64,000 nt of DNA from Thermoplasmata archaeon (GTDB taxonomy: Archaea > Thermoplasmatota > Thermoplasmata > Thermoplasmatales > Thermoplasmataceae). The notes beneath the pieces are model-generated. The model saw only the letters and a list, made by a program, of their open reading frames with translations, did not search any database and had not been told where the DNA came from. Shown one piece after another: positions 27,423 to 35,309 of this stretch; the first letter of the stretch is position 1; each line of letters opens with the position of its first letter. The stretch covers positions 1 to 64,000 of the forward strand of contig JAJZXU010000014.1 in NCBI GenBank assembly GCA_021806235.1. Reading direction: 5' to 3'. Position numbers and translations under genes: made by a program.

Positions 27423-28895
27423 TTATGGATATTCTTTATAGGCTCCATCTTCTATACCGTTCTCTGAACATATGTCCTTATATAAATCAACTGCCCCCGT
27501 TTTTACGGCATTATTATTTTCGGTTTTATATAAACCGAATCTGTACTTAAACCCATGTGCCCACTCATAGTTATCCATTAATGACCAGTGATAATACCCT
27601 ATTATATCTATTATATCTATTATATCTATTCTATCATTTTCTATTGCCTTATGCAGTTCAATAATGTGGCCTCTAATAAAATCCGGTCTGAGTTTATCAT
27701 CCGAATCTGCAACACCGTTTTCCATTATTATTAACGGTTTTCTATACCTGTTGAATATAATATTTGAAACCTTTCTTATGCCTTCAGGATATATATCCCA
27801 GTAATTATCCGAACATTTATTACATGGTAAAAATGTATATCTTAATCTGGTATCAACATCATCATTATTTACATATCTTACCATTACTCTACTGTAATAG
27901 TCTATGCCTATAAAATCCGTTCCGGAAAACTCATATGGCCTTGACTCGTCAAATAATCCTGATAGGGAGTTGTCAAAATTTCCATACAGGGCGGAATCCA
28001 GGTATAATTCATTAAATAAATAATTAACATAATTGCTTATAAAAATATTATTTTCCTCATTCTTTTCAGGTTCGAAATACGGTGATGCTATGTTAATGCC
28101 AGCATATGCATTTTTATTTATACTTTTTATTGTTTTATATGCTATATTATGTGCATATGCCAGATTCCTTAAAACCCTGATTGTATAACCATAATTCGAT
28201 AATCCTGGAGGAAAGTTTTCCAGGTTGCCATATAAATAACCATTTATGGCTATAATATTTGGTTCATTTAATGTATGCCATATAGCTATATATTCACTGA
28301 ATTTTTTATAAACAAAATATGTATATTTTGCAAATTCCAGAACTGTATTTTTATTGAGCCAGCCAGTCTTATCTGTTTTATTAATATCCCTGTTGCACTG
28401 AATTGGGTCATGCAACCATAAGGGCAAAGGTCAGTGATATAATGTCAGTAATATTTTGATATTTTTAGATTTTATATAATTAAAAATTTCTCTGTAATGG
28501 CTAACGGCTTCATTATCTGCTATTTCATTTAATTCATTAAAAGTATTATTATTAAATTCAACATCGTAAATATCATCCCTATCATTTTTCTTATAATTTA
28601 CCTTAATATTTTCCGTTGAATTTTTAAATATTCTTGACCAGTCAATGCTTAATCTTATTGAATTATTATTCATATACAGTATTTTATCTATATATTCCCT
28701 ATATTTATCCCAGAAATTCGGACCATCCTCAGGCAGATCGCCGCTTACATAATTCATTTTTTTAGTAAATTCATCATGTGTCCATAAATACCAGTCGCTA
28801 TTTTCGGATATGGATTCCCGGCTATGCCCCATTTCTGTTTGAAATGCACTTATAGATGTACCAAATAAAAAATTATTTTTAAATTTTCTTAGCAT
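27423..28895 (-). pseudogene. GH1 beta-glycosidase interrupted by a single in-frame TGA
   Basis: One reading frame of 490 codons, LacS-type length, is complete except for TGA at 28431-28433. The 5' part (from ATG 28895) starts MLRKFKNNFLFGTSISAFQT and runs to LLTLYH; after the stop comes PLPLWLHDPI. Archaeal homologues have Trp here (HWPLPLW), so TGG probably became TGA. The acid/base Glu is in IWHTLNEPN and the nucleophile Glu in LIIMENGVAD, both intact. Alternatives are stop read-through or a sequencing error. A restart on TTG at 28427 would make only the C-terminal two thirds and could not form the barrel. Confidence 0.85.
27601..27627. repeat. 9-bp tandem repeat inside the GH1 gene
   Basis: ATTATATCT occurs three times in a row, encoding the repeated residues IDI-IDI-IDI near the C-terminus of the glycosidase. 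It keeps the frame and is probably slippage-derived. Confidence 0.7.
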
Positions 28896-28918
28896 TGTAT
28901 ATTAATTACATTGGCTAT

Positions 28919-29857
28919 TTAAATTTTGATATCCTTAGCAGATTCTTTTTTCTCACCGAGAATTGAAATATACGCGGATTCCAGGTCTGAACCATATGTA
29001 CTGTATGAAAGCACAGGGCATATTTTGATTGCCTCATTTAATATATCTGCACGTTCGTTATCATCACCTGAATATTTTAAAACTACAGTTTTATCCTTTA
29101 TGTTTATTATTTCGTGGTTTAATGATTCAACAGATTTTTTAATATTATCATCCACATTTTTAATAAATTCCACCGATACAGCATTTGTGTTGAATTCCTT
29201 TGATATTATATCGATATTGCCCTGCTTTAATATTTTGCCATTATTTATAAATATTACATCATCGCAAGTTTCGGCTACTTCAGATAATATATGCGATGAG
29301 AAGAATACCAGTTTATCCTTTTTAAGTTTCAGTATGAAATCCCTGAATATTTTTCTTTCGAATGGGTCCAGACCGGTTGTGGGTTCATCTAAAATTACTA
29401 TAGATGGGTCAGGAATTAAAACAGATGCAAAAACTGCCCTCTGCCTCTGGCCTTTGGATAACTGGCCCATCTTTGATGTTAATGGCGGCAACTTCAATGC
29501 CTCGGCAAATTCATCTATTTCAGAATTTATTGTCTTTTTATCTATACCTCTTAATTCGCCTATAAACCGTAATGATTCCTTTACGGTTAAATATGGATAC
29601 GGTGTTGGCGTTTCGATCATAGACCCGACACTGTATAGGGCTTTCTTTGGATTTTTTGTTACGTTTATGCCGTTTAATTCAATTACACCTTTTGAAGGCC
29701 TTATTAAATTTGTCATTGCCTTTAATGTTGTTGTTTTGCCGGCACCATTAGGACCTAAATAACCTATGGCACCGTGATCGTTGAAATCAAATGATATGCT
29801 GTCCAGTGCCTTAAATTTACCATAATTTTTTGATACATTTTTAAATGATATTTCCAT
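28919..29857 (-). CDS. ABC transporter ATP-binding protein (ABC-2 exporter type)
   Basis: 312 residues. Walker A GYLGPNGAGKTTTLKAM, Q-loop near SMIETPTPYP, signature LSKGQRQRAVFASVL, Walker B SIVILDEPTTGLDPFE, and switch His in VFFSSHILSEVAETCDD. The C-terminal 80 residues are the accessory domain of the CcmA/DrrA type, which includes drug, lipid and antibiotic exporters. It follows the membrane gene with a 10-nt gap and forms a two-gene exporter. Substrate cannot be told from sequence. Confidence 0.92.
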   Translation of the reverse strand: MEISFKNVSKNYGKFKALDSISFDFNDHGAIGYLGPNGAGKTTTLKAMTNLIRPSKGVIELNGINVTKNPKKALYSVGSMIETPTPYPYLTVKESLRFIGELRGIDKKTINSEIDEFAEALKLPPLTSKMGQLSKGQRQRAVFASVLIPDPSIVILDEPTTGLDPFERKIFRDFILKLKKDKLVFFSSHILSEVAETCDDVIFINNGKILKQGNIDIISKEFNTNAVSVEFIKNVDDNIKKSVESLNHEIINIKDKTVVLKYSGDDNERADILNEAIKICPVLSYSTYGSDLESAYISILGEKKESAKDIKI

Positions 29858-29867
29858 ATTTACCCCT

Positions 29868-30719
29868 CTATTTTTGCCTCCTTGTATAGATTAATATAGC
29901 CAATACCCCAGATATTACCAGATATGCCAATAATACATATATTCCCTGTGGAACTGACGGTAAGAATGTATAAATTGTTGCACCATGTGCACCAAAACCA
30001 CCATGCGTAACAACTTTTGTAGGATAGTTATTATCAAAGACAAGATAAACAATTTCCCCAACAAAATAAATGCTGAATAATGGGTCTATACCGGCTATAC
30101 TACCCACAACCACATCCATTATACTGAAACCGAGAACAAATATTAATATGGATACAACTATTCCATTTGATGGATTCTTAAATATGCCTGAAAATAGTGC
30201 AGAAAACGCTATGCCTGCAGCTATAAATAAGACTAAAATGCCTATACTGTTCAGTATCAAATGTGAAACTGTACCATAGAGATATAGTGATGCACCGATT
30301 GCTACAAAAAAGTAGATAAATATTACAATAAATGCAGCTATTATTGCAGCAATAAACCTACCTAAAAATAAAACCGATCTCCTTACTGGCTGAACCAGCG
30401 TGTAATATGCTGCATCTGTTCCCATATCTGCCGATATTAAATCACCGCCAAAGAATGCTGCGATTAATAATGTGAACAGCACTGTAAATGGTGATAAATA
30501 CTGGTAGAAAAATGAAACAGAATCTGCAGCCTTTAATGAGCTGTACTCATTATGGAACATTAAGGTCGTCACAATTATTGAAATTATAAGTGAGAATATT
30601 GCAAGTCCTATAAACCGCCTTGTTCTTATATATGCAAGAAACTGATACTTCAGTGATACTTTAAACTGATTGAAATCACTGTCATTCTCCCGGCGGGCAC
30701 CCAATGTATTTGCTTCCAT
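29868..30719 (-). CDS. ABC-2 type transporter permease
   Basis: 283 residues with six hydrophobic segments, the first being RFIGLAIFSLIISIIVTTLMF and the last GIYVLLAYLVISGVLAILIY. ADMGTDAAYYTLVQPVRRSV after TM2 is the amphipathic elbow region typical of ABC-2 permeases (cf. GERErGTlelLl..PvsR). The 30-nt cytoplasmic N-terminus is polar. A TATA-like TAAATATTATAAT at about 30733-30746 precedes the ATG, so this is the first gene of the exporter operon and leaderless. Confidence 0.88.
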   Translation of the reverse strand: MEANTLGARRENDSDFNQFKVSLKYQFLAYIRTRRFIGLAIFSLIISIIVTTLMFHNEYSSLKAADSVSFFYQYLSPFTVLFTLLIAAFFGGDLISADMGTDAAYYTLVQPVRRSVLFLGRFIAAIIAAFIVIFIYFFVAIGASLYLYGTVSHLILNSIGILVLFIAAGIAFSALFSGIFKNPSNGIVVSILIFVLGFSIMDVVVGSIAGIDPLFSIYFVGEIVYLVFDNNYPTKVVTHGGFGAHGATIYTFLPSVPQGIYVLLAYLVISGVLAILIYTRRQK

Positions 30720-30834
30720 GCTGTTTTATTGCATTATAATATTTAAATGTTTATTAAAGAATAGTTTATTAAGAAAATATTACAATTGAGAAGTATTATC
30801 ATCAAATTTTTATTCCTTAATGTTATTATTTATA

Positions 30835-31464
30835 ATGAAATCCTATATATATAACTTATCTACAATTGATTATAATACATGCACAGTTTTCCAGAAAAGA
30901 TTGAATAATTTGAGAAATGATGGTGAAATATCTGATTCCTTTATATTCCCCGAGCATGATGATGTTTACACTGCCGGTATACACTATAAGGGTGATTTAA
31001 ATAATATAATAAAAACCGAAAGGGGAGGGTATGTAACATATCATGGCAGGGGACAGCTAATAGCATACTATATAGTAAATTTAAAGGACAGGAAAATGAA
31101 TGCACTTGATTTAATCAAATTAATCCAGAGTTCCGTTATTGAGCTCCTGAAAACTTATAATATTGATGGCTATCCACTATATGATGAAAAAACAGGTGTA
31201 TGGCATGGCGATAAAAAAATAGCCTCTATAGGCATTGCAGTAAACAGATTTTCAACATATCATGGAATGGCCTTAAATATTTCTACAGATTTAAAAAAGT
31301 TTAATTTTATAAATCCATGTAATTTCTCACCGGATATAATGACGTCTATGGAAAAAATTAAAGGCCAGAAATATGATTTAAATGAGGTAAAGAAGAGGTT
31401 TATTGAAATTACCTTAAAAAAATTTGATATAACTGATTATGTAATAAAAAATAATATTATTTAA
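30835..31464 (+). CDS. lipB: Octanoyl-[acyl carrier protein]:protein transferase / lipoate-protein ligase B
   Basis: 209 residues from the ATG at 30835 (five upstream codons are open, but AAATTTTTATT lies about 25-30 nt before this ATG). Signature: GGYVTYHGRGQLIAYYIVNL, then TGVWHGDKKIASIGIAVNRF with the active-site Lys, and INPCNFSPDIMTSM with the catalytic Cys. It transfers an octanoyl or lipoyl group to lipoyl domains. Its 3' end overlaps the convergent aminotransferase by 8 nt. The presence of lipB implies 2-oxoacid dehydrogenase or glycine cleavage complexes elsewhere in the genome. Confidence 0.9.
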   Translation: MKSYIYNLSTIDYNTCTVFQKRLNNLRNDGEISDSFIFPEHDDVYTAGIHYKGDLNNIIKTERGGYVTYHGRGQLIAYYIVNLKDRKMNALDLIKLIQSSVIELLKTYNIDGYPLYDEKTGVWHGDKKIASIGIAVNRFSTYHGMALNISTDLKKFNFINPCNFSPDIMTSMEKIKGQKYDLNEVKKRFIEITLKKFDITDYVIKNNII

Positions 31465-32611
31465 AATTTTCAATATATTCCTGTGTGGCCGTTATTCCTG
31501 TTCCGTATTTTATTTTCCTTCCAAACTTATTTAATGCCCTTTCTATAACTGCTACTGTTGATATTGCATCGTTTTCATTAATCCAGCCCATATGCCCTAT
31601 CCTGATATATTTGCCGGCATATTCAGGTATAATTCCCGTGGCCATTTCTATTCCACTGTTTAAGCACTCATTCAGGAAATTATTCATATCTATATTATTC
31701 AGCATCATTGCAGTTACAGTATTGCTGTAATATTTTTCATCTGCCATTATATTTAGATCCATTGCATTTAAGCCGGATCTAATTGCACCTGAAACTATTT
31801 TGTGTCTTTTTATTCTCTTTTCCATTGTTTCATCCCTTATTAAATCAAATGACTTTTCCAGGGAGAAAATTAAATGTATGGGTAAGGTTGTATAATAACC
31901 CGATTTATTGTTTTCAAAGTTATTCATTATATTTTTCCATTGTTTTAAATTTGTATAAAAGCCGGATAATGAATCATCTGACATATATGATAATGCATTT
32001 TCAGATAATACTAACAGTGACGCACCTGGAGGTGTTGCCAGAGCCTTCTGGCTTGCAGTTAAGCATACGTCAATATTCCAGTCATGAACACGTAATTCTT
32101 CAGCTCCGGCACCTGCAACAGCATCAACAACTATTAAATCCGTTTTATCCCTGATTTTTTTTGCCATTTCCTTTACTGGGAATTTAACACCGGTACTTGT
32201 TTCAACCTGCGTCATGGTTACCATTTTATAATGTTTTTTATCTAATTCCTCCATAATTTTATCTTCATTTACGATTTTTCCGGGTTCTGATCTTAACAGT
32301 GTACAGTTGATTTTATATCTATCTAATATTGCTTTCCAGCGATCTCCAAAAACCCCTGAGCTTATTACCAGAACGTTATCGTCCTCTTTTAATAATGAGG
32401 TCATGCTTTCCATACCAAGGGTTCCACTTCCGGGTAATATAAATGGTTGATAGCCCTCAGCATTCATCACATATTTTAATCCATCCAGAGAATTTTTCAT
32501 TGCCGGTATAAATTCCGGTGAGGCAAATCCTGTATTGTTTCTTACTCCAGCCAGTAGAACGTCCATATCTATCATTGTGGGGCCAACGTGCATCAATAAT
32601 TTTCTGTTCAT
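31457..32611 (-). CDS. Class V aminotransferase, alanine/serine-glyoxylate type
   Basis: 384 residues. N-terminal LLMHVGPTMIDMDVLLAG with substrate-anchoring GPT; ILPGSGTLGMESMTSLL is the PLP-phosphate loop; LIVVDAVAGAGAEELRVHDW holds the PLP-ring Asp; CLTASQKALATPPG carries the Schiff-base Lys. These match AGXT/serine-glyoxylate and phosphoserine-type family members. A role in glyoxylate or serine-glycine metabolism is likely but the amino-donor is not fixed by sequence. Confidence 0.88.
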   Translation of the reverse strand: MNRKLLMHVGPTMIDMDVLLAGVRNNTGFASPEFIPAMKNSLDGLKYVMNAEGYQPFILPGSGTLGMESMTSLLKEDDNVLVISSGVFGDRWKAILDRYKINCTLLRSEPGKIVNEDKIMEELDKKHYKMVTMTQVETSTGVKFPVKEMAKKIRDKTDLIVVDAVAGAGAEELRVHDWNIDVCLTASQKALATPPGASLLVLSENALSYMSDDSLSGFYTNLKQWKNIMNNFENNKSGYYTTLPIHLIFSLEKSFDLIRDETMEKRIKRHKIVSGAIRSGLNAMDLNIMADEKYYSNTVTAMMLNNIDMNNFLNECLNSGIEMATGIIPEYAGKYIRIGHMGWINENDAISTVAVIERALNKFGRKIKYGTGITATQEYIENFK

Positions 32612-32667
32612 ATTAAATAAGAGTATATTATGGAATATAAATTTATTTCATTGTTTAATTCGATATA

Positions 32668-33486
32668 ATGGGAGAGAGAATGGATGTACTCGGAGCGGCA
32701 TTTCTCTGGGGAACAATGGGAGTGGTTATAAATTTCTTATACATGCTTGGTGGCAATTCATTTTCCATGGTACTGTTTATGTCAGTATTTGGATTGGTCT
32801 TTTTGCTGTTCTATAGGGATTTTAAAAAATTATTAAATTTTAGGTTGCTTTTGCTTGGCACCATAAATGCAGTTTTTATTGAGGTCTTTGCCGGTTCAAT
32901 AACAATTGCGGGAGCACCCCTTATGGCTGTACTGCTGTATACATCCATAATATTTGTTATACTGTTTTCCTTTTTCCTTATAAGGGAAAATATTACAAAA
33001 ATAAAGTTATTATCGGCATTACTGATAATCTCTGGTTTATACCTAACATATTTAGGAACGGTGAAGTTTTATTTTATAATTTTAGGGTTATTATCCGGTT
33101 TAACATATGGATTATTAATATCTTTTTCAAAAAAGTTGCAGTTTTCTGGAGTTGATAATAATAGCATTATAGCCGCAGGGGTTGTATGGTCAATACCGTT
33201 GATAGTTCTGGTATCATTTTTTGTTAATATTGATTATAATATATATTCAATTTCAGGGGGCTTATATATTGCAATATTTGCTGAAATAATTCCATTTTAT
33301 CTATTTTACAGGGGCATGAAGAAAATGGATTCCTCACTGGCAATGATGATCTCATCAATGGAACCTGTTTTTACCATTATACTGGCATTTTTTATATTAA
33401 ACGAAACATTGACAACTGTTCAATTTATAGGTGCATTTGTAATCATAACAGGTATAATAATTTCAGACATAAAAATTAAGAAATAA
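32668..33486 (+). CDS. EamA/DMT-family transporter
   Basis: 272 residues and about nine to ten hydrophobic segments in two repeats. The first EamA unit has AAFLWGTMGVVINFLYML and ends in ALLIISGLYLTYLG; the second has LSGLTYGLLISFSK and ends in GAFVIITGIIISDIKIKK. The conserved SSMEPVFTIILAFFILNETL marks TM9 of drug/metabolite transporters. Probable export of a small metabolite. The start could also be the ATG 12 nt downstream (MDVLG). Confidence 0.88.
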   Translation: MGERMDVLGAAFLWGTMGVVINFLYMLGGNSFSMVLFMSVFGLVFLLFYRDFKKLLNFRLLLLGTINAVFIEVFAGSITIAGAPLMAVLLYTSIIFVILFSFFLIRENITKIKLLSALLIISGLYLTYLGTVKFYFIILGLLSGLTYGLLISFSKKLQFSGVDNNSIIAAGVVWSIPLIVLVSFFVNIDYNIYSISGGLYIAIFAEIIPFYLFYRGMKKMDSSLAMMISSMEPVFTIILAFFILNETLTTVQFIGAFVIITGIIISDIKIKK

Positions 33487-33517
33487 AGTATTTATTGGAT
33501 AAATTAATATAAAAAAT

Positions 33518-33982
33518 ATGAAGGAATTTACAACGTTTCATTGCATGGTATCTGATAAGGATGAAGATTTTGACAGTGATATACAGATGTATTTTGTGAA
33601 GGAATATGAACTGGCAAGCATAACATCAAACCTGATAAAACTTGATGCAGAATTTTCAGATAATTATAAAAAAATTGTTAATTACATAAAGTCATTAGAA
33701 AATTTTATAATAATGGGAGAAAAAGCTGAAGACCCCCAGTTTTTAAAAAAATTGCCACAGGAAAAGGGCTGGAAGGATGATTATAGTATTATATTAAGCG
33801 ATAACAGGTCTGCGAAGGTTGCATTCAGGGCCTGCACAAAGGTAATAGAGGTACTGTATTATTATAGAAAATTATCAAGAGAGGAAGATTACAAAAACAG
33901 ATTCAGCACAGAAAATTTTGAGGCTCTGTTATTACTGAGAGATATATTTTATAAAAGGTCTTCCGATCTGATAAAAAATTAA
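33518..33982 (+). CDS. Unknown soluble protein, helical
   Basis: 154 residues, predominantly helical and charged (MKEFTTFHCMVSDKDEDFDS at the N-terminus, KVIEVLYYYRKLSREEDYKN in the C-terminal half). No motif or family recognised. It lies 31 nt after the EamA gene in the same direction and is likely co-transcribed with it. Confidence 0.6.
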   Translation: MKEFTTFHCMVSDKDEDFDSDIQMYFVKEYELASITSNLIKLDAEFSDNYKKIVNYIKSLENFIIMGEKAEDPQFLKKLPQEKGWKDDYSIILSDNRSAKVAFRACTKVIEVLYYYRKLSREEDYKNRFSTENFEALLLLRDIFYKRSSDLIKN

Positions 33983-34068
33983 TTTTATAATCAATATGAA
34001 ATGTAATATGAATAGAACCGTTCTAATTGCAGATAATTGCCATGGCCACAGAACATAGTTTATAAAAA

Positions 34069-35283
34069 CTATAATTTTAATAATTTGTTTATCCTGTCCT
34101 TTAAAAACATATTGTTTGTTATATCATTGATGTATCCAATAAAGCCCTCTATTATTAGTCTCTCAGATTCTTTTTCGTTTAATCCTCTGGAACGTAAATA
34201 GAATACCTGTTCCGGATCTAAACTTGATATTGATGAGGAATGCTTTGATTTTGTATCGTTGTTTTTTATTAATAATGCAGGTTTTGAATTGCCTTTACCG
34301 TTTTCAGACATTAAAAGAATTGCTGATCCATAAAACCCGGTGGACTTTATACCTTCAGGCTCAATATCAATATTACCACGATGCATTGTTGAACTATGGT
34401 CAAATACAACGCCCTTTATATTTATGTCACAGTTAGAATATTTGCCGTACTGTAAACTTGAATCCCAGATATCCATTTCCTGTAAGCCCTTTGATACATT
34501 TATGCCGTACGATTTCATTGTTGTGCTATCATACATTTTACTTTCATGATTATAAAATACCTTTCTGGAACCTATGTTTACATCTATTATTTTTATTTCA
34601 GAATTTCTGTATAATGTTGGCCTTACATATGTTAAATTTGTTATGTCATTTCCTTCATTCTGTACATAATTATATGTAACCCTTGAATTTTCTTCACAGA
34701 ATAAATATATATTCCTTCCATGTACACCTTTGCCACCATTCTCCTTCTCATATATATCTGTAATTTCAACGTTTGAATTTCTGCCAATAATTATCACGTT
34801 TTTAAATGTAAATGATGAATTTGAATCCTGCAATGATTCTATTTTTAATTCCGCCGTGGTATCATCCGGTACATATATGAAATACCCATTTTCATATGAA
34901 AAATTTATTAAATATTCCCGGTTATATTCCCCGAATTCACCATCAACATACTTATCAAATAATTCCCTTTTTTCAGTAAATGCATTATCCATATTTGATA
35001 TATATACATCTTTTCTCTTATTTTTTATTTTGAATTCTGAATCCGTGACAATTAAATCAAAATCGCTATCTATTTTTTCATCCTTTTTTACACTTATAGA
35101 TAATTCTCCATATGCCATCCTTTCAAGTTCGTCTTCAGTTATATGCACATATTCCTTACGGTCAGGGCTTTCCTTATATGGCGGGTCCGGGTATTTAAGA
35201 TAGTAAATATATGCCTGTTTCCTGTATTCTATATCAAATTGCTTAAATCTCTCATTTAATGTGCCCAGATAATCTTCAATCAT
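34069..35283 (-). CDS. sufD: SufD-like Fe-S cluster assembly protein
   Basis: 404 residues from the ATG at 35283, which has GGTGAT 4 nt upstream; an earlier TTG at 35295 is in frame but lies in that site. The C-terminal beta-helix with GIKSTGFYGSAILLMSENGK and FYLRSRGLNEKESERLII is characteristic of the SufB/SufD scaffold family. It has lower similarity to SufB than SufB has to bacterial proteins, hence SufD-like. It is the last gene of sufC-sufB-sufD; its partner SufB holds an intein. Confidence 0.88.
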   Translation of the reverse strand: MIEDYLGTLNERFKQFDIEYRKQAYIYYLKYPDPPYKESPDRKEYVHITEDELERMAYGELSISVKKDEKIDSDFDLIVTDSEFKIKNKRKDVYISNMDNAFTEKRELFDKYVDGEFGEYNREYLINFSYENGYFIYVPDDTTAELKIESLQDSNSSFTFKNVIIIGRNSNVEITDIYEKENGGKGVHGRNIYLFCEENSRVTYNYVQNEGNDITNLTYVRPTLYRNSEIKIIDVNIGSRKVFYNHESKMYDSTTMKSYGINVSKGLQEMDIWDSSLQYGKYSNCDINIKGVVFDHSSTMHRGNIDIEPEGIKSTGFYGSAILLMSENGKGNSKPALLIKNNDTKSKHSSSISSLDPEQVFYLRSRGLNEKESERLIIEGFIGYINDITNNMFLKDRINKLLKL

Positions 35284-35309
35284 TAATATCACCAAAAATT
35301 AAAAAATAT

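Noticed and set aside
27601-27627. CRISPR-like short repeats
   Set aside because: A 9-bp in-frame tandem repeat without spacers, inside a coding region. No CRISPR array was seen anywhere in the window.
28926-29762. 278-codon plus-strand frame opposite the ABC ATPase
   Set aside because: A shadow of a strongly conserved ATPase gene with all its motifs on the minus strand.
34730-35203. 157-codon plus-strand frame opposite sufD
   Set aside because: Antisense to a conserved suf gene and compositionally a shadow.
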